DNA of 64,000 nucleotides from Effrenium voratum (taxonomy: Eukaryota > Sar > Dinophyceae > Suessiales > Symbiodiniaceae), in contig CAUJNA010001624.1 of the NCBI GenBank assembly GCA_963377175.1, positions 870,001-934,000 on the forward strand. The letters are read 5' to 3'. The notes below the pieces were generated by a model, which saw only the letters and a list, made by a program, of their open reading frames with translations, had not been told where the DNA came from and ran no database searches. This document shows positions 12,512 through 25,339 of the stretch, piece after piece; the stretch's first letter is position 1; every line of letters begins with the position of its first letter. The position numbers and the translations under genes are program-made.

Positions 12512-15393
12512 CTCCGCGTGGAAAAGAAATGGCGCAAAGAAGTGGGGCGAACTGGGGGGGAGTCTTCGTCCGTCCCACGACTAAACAACATCACCCCTCC
12601 CACGACTAAGCAACATCGCCCTACTGAAGCGAAACTTATTCATGATTAGCTTCCAGCACGTGATGACTTAGTCGGCAAGCGAAATGCGCCTGGGCCTCTT
12701 GCAAACCAAACCGGGACTCCGGATTCGGTCGGGCAACGGGACTTGCCTGCCGCAAAGGTCTAGACAGGCCCGCCTTGCAAACCAGCCAATCAGCCTACCT
12801 CGTTGTCATGCCTTAAGTGACTTCCCCTGAGCTCTCGGTGGTTGCTGGCCTTCTCTCGACTCAGTTTCCACCATCATCGCTTTAAGAGCAGAGATCGCTC
12901 AAAAATTATACTTGGATTGGGGTCCATGTGGATTGAAGCTTAAAGGGTAACAAGCTACCAGCGAACATCCCGAAGCCTCAAATACATGCAAAGCACCCTA
13001 TATTTGCTTCCAAGTATTGCGCCAAAAGCTCAGCTACAATTAGTCCAAAAAAGTGATGCTTAGAGCGGCTTGTGTGGGTGTACACACAGGGGTCAGGACA
13101 ATTCCAAGCAGCATACCTTTTGAGCATACCTCATATGAAAGGAATCTGCATGGGAAGCTTGGGGTATGCAAAAAAAGGTATGTCGGAGGGTTCTTGACAA
13201 GGCTTGGAACCAACAGCGGATGGGTAGTTTGTTTGGAGTTTTCCAAACCCCTATTTGCACACGGCTTGTCTGCCACTCTGTAACATAAAAGGCATCACTC
13301 TTTGGACTAAGTGTGGCTGAGCCAGTAAGAAACATCACTTCCTTGACAAATGGCCGCATACCTGCATACCCCTGACACCATTATGACAGGAATCCGCATG
13401 AAAGGCTCGAGGTCTGCTCGAAAGCTCTGCTGGAGGCTTCCTGGACCGGGAAAATTCGGATGGGCCCGGTGCTGTCCTCTCGCCTCGGCACTGCGCAGAG
13501 GACCCCCAGCGGGGCTTGCCGCCTGGTAGGGATGCACCCCGCATGCCCGTAGGTCCGATGGGCTGAGACGCGTGGGTGGACTACAAAAACCTTAGCTTCG
13601 TCAAATGGCAAAACCACATCTATGACACATACAAGGATCATAATTCACCAAATTGAAAGAAGTGACACAAAGGAACCTTCCTTGTGGGTGAGGTTGTGTT
13701 CCCCTGTGGTGAGGCCGTGTCACTCGAGTTTGCCCATTTATTTTCACCTGCGGGTGATGGAAGCTGAAGCCTGTCCAGTGGATGGTATGCTCGCACAGCG
13801 GGCAAAGAGGACAGCCTCTCGATGAAAAGAAGCAAACCTGCCAGGGCCAGCTGATATCCAGGCCCCGGCATGGCTGAAGATTGGACCACTGCGCATGGTT
13901 GCTCTTGACCCCTCGGCCAGAGTCTTTTAACTTGTTGTGGGCCCAATGGGGAATCCCACATGTTTCAACCAAAAAAAGTAAAGTCCAAAGACCCGTCGAA
14001 CCAAATCGCCACAAAGCGACTTATTGGTTGAAGACTGCGCTCCCCCCCTTGCCCCCGCACACATCCGTTCCACCCGTGGACGCGCCTTTGGCGCCTCCGT
14101 GCTTGGCGTTGCCCGCTCCGTCGCCACCTGCAAAATGCCAACCAGGCTTGGCGGCCATCCCCCATTGACCCACTTCCTGAGGGGATGGGCCAAAACAAGT
14201 CCTAACTTCTTATTTACCACTAGAATGGTCTTCCCAATTCTTTCAAGTCCATGAACTCAGGAAGTGAGTTGAACAATTTCACACCGCTGCTGTGGATGGT
14301 TGCGAAATCCCTTCACACCACAAAATGAAACCATGGTTGAAACCATAATGCTTGTTGGCATTTACAAGAGAATCGAATAACACCTGGGTTTCTTAGGTTG
14401 TGCAAACGGATTTCGTCCATCCACAGAATTGCTTAACATCCTTCTTGGGTTCCCTTTTGAGAGAACCCGGCATGTATCTTCTATGCCCAAGTCTGCTGTC
14501 AACCTGATTTTGTCTCTGGCCCCATTTTACCCCCCAAAGAACCAACATGGTATAGCAGAAACAGCAGGGCTGGCTAAATTGGCACCAGTGCGACGTATCA
14601 TGGGACCTGCGCTTCCGTTCTCGCCTGCACCCCCTGTTTAACTGGGTCCATGAATGGTTCAATGTGAAACCACCCCCCCCACGCAAGTAATCCGGAGAAA
14701 CCCCCGGCAGGCTCACTTCAAGGGATCGAGTCTAAGGCTTAGTTCAACCCCCTTGGCCGGTTTCCATGCTAGCTTTCGGGCAACCGGAAAGGCCTTGATT
14801 CTCGATCTTCCCCCCGCCGGTTTCCGAGTTCACCCCCAGTTTCTGTGAAAATGTTGAACCAGGATTAATAAACCCGTCCGAGTATTAGGGGGGTGTTCCC
14901 TCCAAGAACAAAAAAACAGCGCCACCTATTTTCAATAAGCCTAAGGACGCGTATGCCCATATATATATATATATATAATACATACCTAGACCCTCCAGGT
15001 GTGCATTTTTTCTGCTGTTTGCTGAAAAAGCTATATATTGTGTCGTTTGCTCCAAAAAGAGCCTTTTCCTTTTAAAAGTGCTGCTTCAAAATCTTGCCAA
15101 AACGTGGTCAGCAAATGTCGCTTTTTGGTCGGGGAATGTCGCCTTTGGGTCGGGCAATGTCGCCTTTTCGTCTTCATCCTGGTTTCGCAAAACAGCAAAA
15201 TATGCAAACATGCGCTGAGGCAAAAAAATGCGTCGTTTGCACCAAAAGGAGCCTTTGGCCCAAACAGCACAAAAAAGGCATACTTAGGAGGGCCCAGGTA
15301 TTTATAGATATATATATATACACTAATATGTGTCATCTATATATATATACATAAATATATATATATATATCAGCTCTTACCACAAACATCCCG
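12512..15393. other. no clear gene
   Basis: Expected to hold the missing 5' exons of the glycosyltransferase. A GC-rich open stretch on the minus strand at about 13,400-13,545 (starting MRGASLPGGKPRWGSS) is a weak candidate first exon. Otherwise only dispersed repeat fragments are seen. Confidence 0.4.
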
Positions 15394-16563
15394 TTAGCCG
15401 GCCTGCGGCTGCGCCGCCGCCTCCGGCTCCTTCGTCACCCCCGCGCGGCCCAGCGGCCCATAGCGCCAGTCCTCATCGCCCTCCGCCTCCTCCCCGTCCA
15501 TGGCACACCCCACAGTGCTCCGAAGCTGAAACTTCCTTTTGGCAGGGACTGGGCCCTAGTCACGTAGTCACTGTATGTCACTGCAACTCTTCGGCTATGG
15601 CTTCTCTCTTCTCCATTTTTGCTGCCCAAACGCCTGCGTGGTCTCAGTGATCGCAGGCATGGAGCCAAGACGACCCCAGAAAGGCCGTGCCGTCCCTTCT
15701 GTTGAGCTTGGCCTTTGGGGCTGGCAACTCCCCAACAAAAAGCGAATCCTTACAACAAAACGAGCCATTGAAAGATCCAAAATGCAAGCGCATCTGCAGA
15801 ACAGCCTGTGAAATCCGTTGAAGCACGCCCAGTCCGCTGGAACTTGCCAAATGGGCGCGGGCTCGCAGAAATTTGAGGACCTCCCGTTGGGTCCTTTAAG
15901 AATGTTTGAGCATAGCATTTGAGGGTTCCTCCCCTTCAGCATCGCTTTTCGGGCAACAGGCGCAAACAACGCGAAGCCGGTGGTGCTGCATGGCGTCGCC
16001 TCACGGACTTCTCCCGGCAAGTTCTCCCGAGGATGCATGGGTCCCCAACTTCCTCTTTGAGGTCTGCCCCACAAAAGGGAAAATGGAGGTTGAAAAATGA
16101 AACTCCGGGGCCCCCCTTCACCAATTCCATGCTCAGACCACCTGTGGCCCAGGTTTGTAGGGCTCCGATCTGCCTTCGACCCCTCGGTGTTCACCAGTGC
16201 TCGTAGCCCAGGCAGCGGCCTGCCAGCAGCTCGGCACGGCCGCGCCGGCGAGCAGCCCTCCTGCGGTTTGCTGGTTGAAAGGGCTCCCTCCATTGATAGA
16301 TGGATGCAGATGTGTAAACAGTATTTATCTATGTATATATATATATACAAAACACCAAATTTCTCTATGTGCAAACTGTTTTATGGTAGTTTTCGTACAG
16401 GGAATGCACTTTCCCGCCTTTGAAAGCAAAACACGTTCCATTTCCCAACACACTCTGGGCTTGTCCCTGCAGGTTTGCCAACAAAACGACAACATGGAAA
16501 ACCACTGGAAAAAGAGAAGCCGAAGCCGCCGAACGCTTCCTCCCGGCTGGAACCCCAGAAGTT
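15394..16563 (-). CDS. unresolved gene, three candidate exons
   Basis: The last exon (15,394-15,489) is an open, GC-rich stretch encoding EAEGDEDWRYGPLGRAGVTK, then EPEAAAQPQAG and a TAA stop. A candidate exon at 16,195-16,260 has AG before it and GT after it but is open in all three frames. Another, near 16,519-16,563, would start NFWGSSREEAFGGFG. The acceptors of the first-listed and last-listed exons sit in an identical 17-bp sequence. The order fits one minus-strand gene between the membrane protein and the glycosyltransferase, but the frame of the middle exon and the 5' end were not settled. No family was recognised. Confidence 0.3.
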
Positions 16564-17365
16564 CTTCCCCGTCCATGGCACAGAAGCCGCCGCCAGCAGC
16601 GGTCTCCCCAAGTCGCGTTTCCAGCGGAGAGGGCCTCCCAGCCCCTTAACTCGGTTTGCTTTCTGCGAAGCCCTGCGAAAAGTGAATAACTTTTAGTGGT
16701 TTAATACGGAAAACCACATTAGTTGGCTAAAAGTCAAAGTCCTAACATCCAAGCAACATTCACCAAAGTTGAAGTGCCTGTTTCTGTTTTGTTTCAACCA
16801 GCCCCCGGCATCCTGACAGATACCAAAATGAGGTCCTTGGTTTTTGCTGGGCACTTTCAAAGTTACATTTTGGAGGTTCTCAACGAAGCGGTTTGGGGGT
16901 AATTTGCCTTCAACCACCATTTGCAGGGTCAGTTTGAGGATGTCACTTAATGATACTTAAATGGACTCGGCAAGCGTTTTCTTTTGGAAGCCAAAAGACC
17001 TTCCCAAAGTGTGGAAAGAGAATTACTTATGACGTTCAGGTTTGTGGGAAGGAAGGCAGCTGTCCGGGGCAATGAAATCAGGGCCAGAGCCCTAACCCTT
17101 TGCCACCCACGTTCCAGCTCCGCGTGCGCGCGTGCCGAGTTTTGCTACAGCCTAGTCACTGTCACCGGCTGGAATCAAAGCAGCACCACACAGGCCGCAA
17201 AGCTGACACTCGGCCCCCACCAGGTCACCCTTCCAACCAACACGTTCAAAGCAATCCAGCGCATGGACCTGTTCTTTGCAAAAGGCAGAAACAAAGTGGT
17301 CACTTGGCCCATGGGTGGAGGCCGACCGAAACGTTTCCGTCGCTTCGCCGGCGGCTCGCCCGTTC

Positions 17366-20300
17366 TCACTCGATGAACCAGCCGAAGGGCCCCACGCCCT
17401 GGGTGCCGTCGTAGCGCGCCGGCATCCAGGGGTAGTGGTCGTGGACCATACCTCGACCAGAGGGGTGGCTCCATTCGCTGGACCCGTGGTCTTCCCCAAT
17501 AGATGCCAACATGATTGTTGAGATAGTTGCTTTTGCTGGGCCCCTTCAAGTGGATACACCTTGCAGAGGGTGACTTCCCCCTTCCAGCCACCATGAGGAT
17601 GCTTTCGAGTGAAGGCGGCCCCAACTACAACCAGTGACCAAAAAGAAAGGTTGAAGAAGCGAGCGGGCCATCTCCTTTCGGAGTCGACCTTTCTTAGTGG
17701 GCTGGCGCCACCTTCCGATCTACAGAAAAGAGAGACATATAGAGATGGTCCGGTCTGAGGCCCGATCCGTTTGGGGATATGGTTTCTTAGGGGAACGGGG
17801 CACCTGTCTTGTGGCTATGTGGGTTGTTTTGGGCAGCAAGCTAAAGAGAAATCCTTGCCGGTGGCTGCTTTGGACAGGGAAACCCTTTTGACCCTCCCCA
17901 GCTACGGGGTGGGGTGATTTAATTTTGTTTGTTTGGGGTCTTTCGCAGGGCGAACGAAACTGGAATCCTTTTTTTTGGGAGTGGTTTGTAAGGGGAAGCC
18001 AAAAAGAGAACCACCCGTTGTTGGGGAGTACATGTCAGCACTCTTCTCTCGGCCCATCTTCTTGGGAGGAAGTTTTCCCACGGCAAACTTCCGTGAACCC
18101 TTTTGCAGGGGAGAGACACCAGCGCCCGTTTTTCATTGCAGTTCCCAGCGGGAACCCGCGGCCGAGCTGCGGTACTTCTTGCCCCACCAGTTCAAAGGCG
18201 CCACGAAGAAGACGAGGCCGAACATCCACCAGATCACCGCCACCTGCGGTGATAAACTTCTTAGCGAAGACCCGGTGGTGCTCTTGTTTTGAGGCGCGAT
18301 TCTCGCTTTGGCTTGGTTGTAGAGGAGCCAATGGGAAAACCAACATTTGTGTACCCCCCCCCCCCGACACATGCACAGTTGTTTTCGATTGAAACATTAA
18401 AGACTAACCAATTCTTGATCACCAATTAAGTATGATAACAAATAGACGGAGAACCCGCCTTCAGCTTCCGCCAAAACGAGTGGGGTGTTCCTGGGGGGTG
18501 GTTTCCCACTTACCTCCTAAGAACCAGGTCCCAAACGCCAAAGGGTAAACTTGACGCGACGCGCCTTTGTGCAGAACCCCAGGAATTGCAACGGTCTTTC
18601 CAGATGGGAATTCCTGCACTCACTTCGGAACGAGTGGATTGCCCAAACATCGCTCCAAACTTGGCGTTCGCCTGTGACATGCCCTTCCCAAACAGCAACC
18701 CCCCTTATAATCCTCCGGGTTGATTACTCCGGGGTTGACAGTCCCAGGACAAAGCCCCCAAAAACTAGGGTCACCGAAGAACCCACCCTGGGGCCATCCC
18801 CCGTGGCACAAAAATGGAACTGACAAGGTACAAGTACCAACAAAAAGTTTCAAGTTTGCTTGCTCGCTGGGCAAAAGCAAAACGTGTTTCCCAAAGCAGT
18901 CCCGTTCCCCCCCCCCCCCTCCCGGACCCAATGGCGATCGGACAGGTTCCCCTCAGCTGCAAATGTCTGATTTCGGGAAACTTGCGCAAGCCACTCGAAG
19001 CCTCTTTAAGGTTTAGCTGTTCATACCCTGGCCCAACGCTGAACACTAAAATCATCCGATTGTGTTCCATATACTAGTGCACAAGCATCGGTTGGTTAAA
19101 CATAGGGCTCCCCCTCTCTGTGAAGAAAGGGTTCTTGCGGCCCTTTCCATTTCCCTGGCCACGCCATAACGAACCATCTGACAAACAATGATAATGGGGG
19201 CTAGGGTGAAGGGAGGGGAGGGAGGGAGCCCAAACAAGCCCTAAATAAGGCCTTAATAGTAAGTGCTTAATAAGAGCTTATTTGGGCTCCCTCCCCCCGA
19301 CCTCCCTCCCTCCCAGTCCCCATGAAATGATTCCGAACCCCTGGATATCGGTTCATAGCATCATTGCACTCAGTCTCTCCCCACACCATTGGCCTACATC
19401 TCACCATGCATCCTACGGAAAGTTCTGATATAGTAACCCTGACCGCCCGCCAACCGCCCGCCCAGACGGCCGCCCGCCCTTGACACCCCCGGCCGCCCTG
19501 CCAAGCCGACGCTCAGGCGGCGCCTCCAGGCGGAAGAACTCCTTGAGCTCGGCCACGTCCACCCCCTGGCGCTGGGGGCGCTTCTGCTTCAGGCGGTTCC
19601 ACAGCACCAGCTTCATCACCTTGCTGGGGGGGGGGGATCTGGGGGGAGGTGAGAGGTGGGGTGGGGTGGGGTTGGGCTTGGCTGGATGGGGGTTGGGGTT
19701 GGGGTTGGGGTTGGGGTTGGCCAACGGGGGGCGGGAGGGGTGTTGGGTGTCTGTGTCTACTTCGGTCCAAAAAATGGAATGACGAAACCGATCCAGGATG
19801 GCAGGGTGGGGTTTGGGGGGGGGCAGGGATTTGGTTGGGAGAGGGGAGGGGGGCTGGGAAGCTTCATCACCTCCCAAGGATGGCGAAAGGCGGGCCGTTG
19901 GTCGAGCATAAGATGACCCTGGCCCTTTTCAACCCCCAATTGTCAACCTGGCTGTTGAGCCCATAAAAGGCAAGATGGCGCCTTGAAGAACAGGCTTGGG
20001 GTTGCAAAAAAAAACATTTCGTCCAACCCCCCACAGCGTACCAATTTAGCAAAAACCGGCCCCAACCACTATCACTTGGCATACGGATAAACCTAGCCAA
20101 AACTCCAGAACCAATCGAGCGAGCGATCTCTTACATCAAAAGGCAGCACAGAACGGATGACAACAAAAACAGCCGTTGTATGTGACATGCCTGCGCGTCC
20201 TGACCCCTACAAATGGGTGACATTCTTCAGCCTTGCCTTGATACCCCCCAAAACCTGAACTTGTATGCGCGCGTGTCCCAAGCAAAGGATCCAAACACAA

Positions 20301-23004
20301 GCCATCCGCCGGAAGCACTGGAAACCAGCGGCCGCCTCCCCGTTCTCTGGGCCGTGGATGCCACTGCCGCGGAGCACCCAGTCCTGAACCACAGCGATGC
20401 TCCAAGACCCGAAGGGTAGAAACTGGGCTGGGAAGGAAGGCGCTGGTTTCAGGCCGTGGGTGAAAGAAAGCCTCAAAGCCGAAGAGCCTCTGCTGGGTTC
20501 CGAGAACTGAAGGCCTGGCACGAGAACCCCTTTCCGGGGAGATGGCAGGATTGTCTTTCTGGTCAATCTGGCCACATTCCTTGAACAGTGCAATCAATGA
20601 ATCAAGGTGCATGTTTTTTGTACCAGAAAAAATGGACCCTAAAATAAGTTACAGGCCGATCCCCATTGTGGACCCCCCAAAAAAAATCACACCAGGTTTT
20701 CCCAACCTCCGGGATTCTCTGTCAGATTCCATATCTGCATTCAAAATGGGGGGGACCCTAGTCTTAATCCAAATTTTCGGGAATGGCGAGTTTTGGAGTT
20801 GGTGCCGTTTCTCAGGTTTGCTCAAAGGAAAACCGAAGGAAAACCGAAGCCCGCCTAGGGTTTTCTGAAAACCCCAAATGGGCGGGAGGGAGCTCACTTT
20901 GATAGCTGGCCCTGACCAACCAAAAGCAAAATGTCCAGCTCAGCGGGAGTCAGGAAAAAGACCAGAGCAACCAAAAGCCAAAAATGTTCAAGGGAAGTCC
21001 CCCCCCAAAAAAACAATAAGAAAAAAAAAAGCTCAAAAGTCCAGGACCCAAAGCAAAAACAAAAGTCCAGGAACCCAAAACTCAAAAGTCCAGAAATTGA
21101 TCTTTCTTTTTGATATATATATATGTATGCGTGTGTGTGTGTGTGTGTGTGTGTGTGATTATTACTTTCAAGCTTCACTGAGCAACGTTGACCAAGTTGT
21201 TGGCCGTCAGAAACCCAGGGTTAAAGTGAAGCGACTGGCTCCATGCAGATGTCGGGTGCCGGTCCTTGGGCACCGGGGCGCGATCCTTGTAGGACACCGG
21301 GCCAAGGGCCTTGCCGTAGACGCGGGGCACCACCTCCGAGGACGTGAAGTTGGGGGTTTGGGGGTTTGGGGGTTTGGGGGTTGGGGTTTGGGGGTTTGGG
21401 GGTTTGGGGGTTTGGGGGTTTGGGGGTTTGGGGGTTTGGGGGTTTGGGGGTTTGGGGGTTTGGGGGTTTGGGGGTTTGGGGGTTTGGGGGTTTGGGGGTT
21501 TGGGGGTTTGGGGGTTTGGGGGTTTGGGGGTTTGGGGGTTTGGGGGTTTGGGGGTTTGGGGGTTTGGGGTTTGGGGGGTTGGGGGTTTGGGGGTTTGGTG
21601 GTTTGGTGGTTTGGTGGTTTGGTGGTTTGGTGGTTTGGGGGTTTGGGGGTTTGGGGGTTTGGGGGTTTGGGGGTTTGGGGGTTTGGGAATTTGGGGGTTT
21701 GGGGGTTTGGTGGTTTGGGGGTTTGCGGGTTTGGGAGCCGGGGGGAGGGGGGGTATGATGGACACTTGCATTCTATTTTGCAACCTCGACTGCAAAATAA
21801 ACTCACAGTGTCCATGGCACGGGAAGGGGGGGGGGAGGCCGGGTGCGGGGCTGTGATGCGGATGCGGCGAGTAAATGGGAAAGAGAACAAGAAATGGAGA
21901 AGAACCGAATTCCTTGTCTTGGGGTTGGGTGTGGGGTGGCTTTGGGTGGGTTTGGCGTGGGGTGGGGATTTGCTTAATGAGCTTTTTACTGATGCTTCAT
22001 AAGATTCTCAAATACTTATCCCGGGGTTGCGGGGGTTGGGGAGCTTGGGTGAGTTGGGTGACTTGGGTGAGTTGGGAAGTTTCTGCTGGTGTGGTGCGTG
22101 AAGGTTTAGAGAGAGATATATATATTATATATATATATATATATTTAATATTGTGTATATGTACATGAATATCCAGGGCTGAATGTTCGTGCCATGGCGA
22201 ACCCCCAAAACCCGCCTTGCGCTTTTTTCTGTCCCACAACTTCCTGAGGACAAGAGATTGTTCCTAGCTTTTGAGGCCGGTTCTATGGGTTCCTTCCGGA
22301 TGCTACACATGTGCGTATGGCTCAAAAACCGGTACCAAAATGGACTGCTGGCAAGTGGAAACATAGACCAAAACCTGCGTAACCCTAGCTCGTTAATTTT
22401 GAGCGATCCAAAACATTTTTGCAGGGTCCCCTGAGGGTTGGGGAAGGTAAGTCGGGGGCATGTTCACCCGCCCCACAACCCCAGCGCAAGGGAAACAGCA
22501 ACATGCTGCAGGAGCCCGGAAACTTGAGTTCGCATCAAGTGAGACTTGGCCATCCACGAACTTCTGCTTGGGCCAAGAAAGCAATAGCCAAAACCTGCGC
22601 GATCTCCATTCCACGCTCAAACCGGCTACCGCTCCCAACGGCCTCCCAGCAGCCCACGTACTGCCTCGCTCAAACCGCAGGCACCGTGCAAACTACAGCT
22701 CCAAAAGCTACCACTACGGAAAACCCCTTTTGGTCCCATTGGAAAGGTCAGATGGCAAGAAATCGTAAGATCAAAACCAAAAGGGCAAAGAAGCCACCAC
22801 ACCAAAGCTGGCCTGACTAGTTCACCATCAAGAAACATCCCCTAATTGGTAGGCTAAAGGCAAACACCCCCAGCTGACTATTGAGAACCCCCGGGAACGA
22901 TCAAAATAACCCCCCCGCAGCAAAAGGTCAAATCGCTGCCCGAGCTGCTTGTCCCCAGGGGACCAGCAGTGCTTGAAGCGCGCCGCCGAGCGCAGGAGCG
23001 CCAT
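17366..23004 (-). CDS. predicted mitochondrial single-pass membrane protein, five exons, 135 residues
   Basis: Exons are 22,954-23,004 (ATG, MALLRSAARFKHCWSPG), 21,247-21,333 (contains VYGKALGPVSYKDRAPVPKD), 19,524-19,619 (VMKLVLWNRLKQKRPQRQGV then DVAELKEFFRLE), 18,156-18,243 (VAVIWWMFGLVFFVAPLNWW then GKKYRSSAA) and 17,366-17,451 (HDHYPWMPARYDGTQGVGPF then GWFIE, stop TGA). Phases agree at all junctions, with GA, GC, GC (or GA) and GT donors. The basic, acid-free N-terminus looks like a mitochondrial presequence, and exon 4 holds one hydrophobic helix followed by basic residues. A respiratory-complex accessory subunit is possible, but no family was recognised. Exon 1 is the least certain. 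Confidence 0.55.
19623..19735. repeat. G-rich simple sequence before membrane-protein exon 3
   Basis: A long G run and (GGGTTG)n units. On the coding strand this is a C-rich pyrimidine tract ending at the AG acceptor at 19,621-19,620. Confidence 0.85.
21344..21745. repeat. (TTTGGGGG)n array
   Basis: About 45 copies of an 8-bp telomere-like unit, with a central block of tttggtgg variants. It ends 11 bp from exon 2 of the membrane-protein gene, so on the coding strand it is a pyrimidine/A-rich (CCCCCAAA)n tract just before the 3' splice site. All six frames are open, giving spurious proteins. Confidence 0.95.
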
Positions 23005-25160
23005 GCTTTTGGATCGGCGATGGGCGCGAAATGCCGAGGCACTCGGGCCAAAGAAATCACAGTTTGTGGCGGCGTCGTATGGTGTTTCCCTGGAGGCTGT
23101 GAGAAACGGACAGTCTGCCCACTCACAACAAAGTCCCGGAACTTGGTTTTTTACCACCAAAAACGGCTTCCCCCGAAACGGAAAGAACCAAAGCCCAGGA
23201 ACTCGGGAAGTGAGACCAGGCCCACTGGTGTCGCAGCTTGGGCCCTCCCCCGCATGGGTGCGCTCGCCAGTCAGTGCCGGAACCCCCCGACATGGGTGGC
23301 TTTCCTGGGGTCCGCTCTGAAGCCCAAAACGAATACCCCAAAGAAAAAAGTACCGCCTGGAAGCTGCAAGTCTAGGCAATTTATCTTGGAAAACTGGATG
23401 GCGCTGAAAAAAAAATCCGGACCAAGCTGAAACCATCGGAATCCAGCCGCATCCATCTAAACCAACCTTGGACTCTCGCAAAATGGGCGCATGAGTCTGT
23501 AGCACAGGTACGACATCTGATGGCTGTTGGAATCCAAATCGGGCCAAAGCCTCAAGCTTCGTTACGTGCCCAGAGGGATTGAGCAACCGCTGCGCATGAT
23601 GCCCCCAGGGTTGCCTAGCAAGAGGGGCGGAAAATTGCCAAAGTGTTCGTCCGGATCCGCACCATGCACCCCAGACCCAAGTGGAGCATAGCTGCAACAA
23701 GCGCCAAAGCGTGCCTGCCCCAATCTTCAAGGCACTCTGCAAATTACAAAAAAAAAGAGCTATTCTCCAACCCTTAGCTGTCCCCTTGGCTCCATTTTCC
23801 GGACCATTACGCGTGGGTTCTGGTGGTGGTGGTGGTGGTTCCGACGGAGCAATGATGCACAACGTGACTGACCCTGGCTCTAAGACGAACACCAGAAACC
23901 TGGCCGCACCCCGCCTGTCTGTCCGCCTCGTCAGCTCTGTGAGCTCTGCCACAGGTAGTGCCGCGCCCCAGAGCTGGGCCCCTTGGGCGCGAATGGGGCC
24001 GGCGTCCAAATGACGGGCCGTCTGCAACGCCATCTTCCCATGCAAGACGTGGGGGCCACTTTTCATAAGCACTACCAGGCAGTATCAGAGCTCAAAAGAC
24101 TCAGCTACTCAAGTTGAAGGCCTTTTTGCCATTGAGGCCCGACACATCGAGAAGTGAGCAAATTATCGAGGATCAGTCCATCACCCCTAACTGCCCTGAG
24201 GTCGGCTTCTCCAGAATGGTTGCCAACATTGGGGTGCCAATCCTGGCCAATGCTGCAGCCAACTCCCTCCAGAAAACATGATCAGACGTGGCTATGATTT
24301 TTAAGAGGGAATGCCCAAAGTGATCTTCTCAAGGGTCCCCCAAATAACAAAATCATACAAACGTGAGGCAACCAGGCTCCCTACCATTCCCCTTCTGGCG
24401 AATTTTGCAGCCCGAAAACGTGCGAGAAGTCAGTGGTTCCGATCAGCACAGTGTCCAAGACCAGCCTCGGGACGATTTTGAAGGAAAATGGCCTTCCTGT
24501 CCACTAACATGGAACCTGACTTTGCCGGGTCCTGGAAGACGAGTTTCCTTTCAAATGGACTGTTTGGTGGATTCTATGTAAATGGACGGGAGCCACAGCG
24601 GGGTTGACCAATTAGCCATTTCTGAGCCCGGTGGTGCTGGGAGCTACAAAGCCAGCCATGACAAAGCACGGGGGCTTTCTTTTGTACTCTCACCCGCCAA
24701 AAGCAGCTGGAAACAATCATGGCTCTCACCTTCTTGGGATCTTGACTCAAAATCGACCAAGCATGGACAACCCAAAAGGGGAAAAGGGCGATGTGCTTTG
24801 GACAACTGGAGCGCACCATCACCCTTAAAGGATGCATCCAAAATCTGCCTGATTTGCAGGGGGGTCCTCTACATCAGCTGGTGAGGCTGGTGTCTCAACT
24901 GCCCGACATGTATCCTTTTAATAAAGGGATCCTGCTATTTGGGGCTAGCCTGGGGGGCATATGTGGCACCATCTCCTCAGGATCATCATCCATCTCATTG
25001 AAGTGGGGATTGCAGTCTGCGCCGCTGGGTGGGTCGGTCAGGCGTCCTTGACGACACGGGCGCTGAGCCTGCGCCTGGAGCCTGAGCCTTGAGCCTTGAA
25101 CTCTTCGCCCCGTCAAAAAATTAAAATGGTGTCGTGCCTTGTGAGCGACCAACACCTCTT
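23005..25160. other. no gene recognised
   Basis: Unique-looking sequence with a short (tggtgg)n run near 23,822. Long minus-strand frames here have no recognisable domains. The 5' leader of the membrane-protein gene would start just above 23,004. Confidence 0.4.
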
Positions 25161-25169
25161 GACTTGGGC

Positions 25170-25260
25170 AAAATAGATTTTCCCCCTGGTAGATGATTAG
25201 ACCACCAGGTAAACCAGGAATCGCCATCTATCTTTCTAGCAACCAAAAAGGACACCTATG
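25170..25260. mobile_element. introner-like element, family 2, left end missing
   Basis: Shares ctggtagatg, accaccaggtaaaccagg and the right end aaaaaggacacctatg with the other copies. The left cataggtgtcc is absent. Confidence 0.5.
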
Positions 25261-25339
25261 CTCTTGACTTTTGGTTCTACCGCCATAGAGGTTGCGCTGG
25301 GCCCTCTAACCCCTGCGAAGCTGCTCCCGTCAATTGGCC

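Noticed and set aside
20878..22002. Gly/Phe-rich open frame of 374 codons and Pro/Gln-rich frames on the other strand
   Set aside because: They are readings of the (TTTGGGGG)n array, open in every frame; the real exon here is only 21,247-21,333 on the minus strand.
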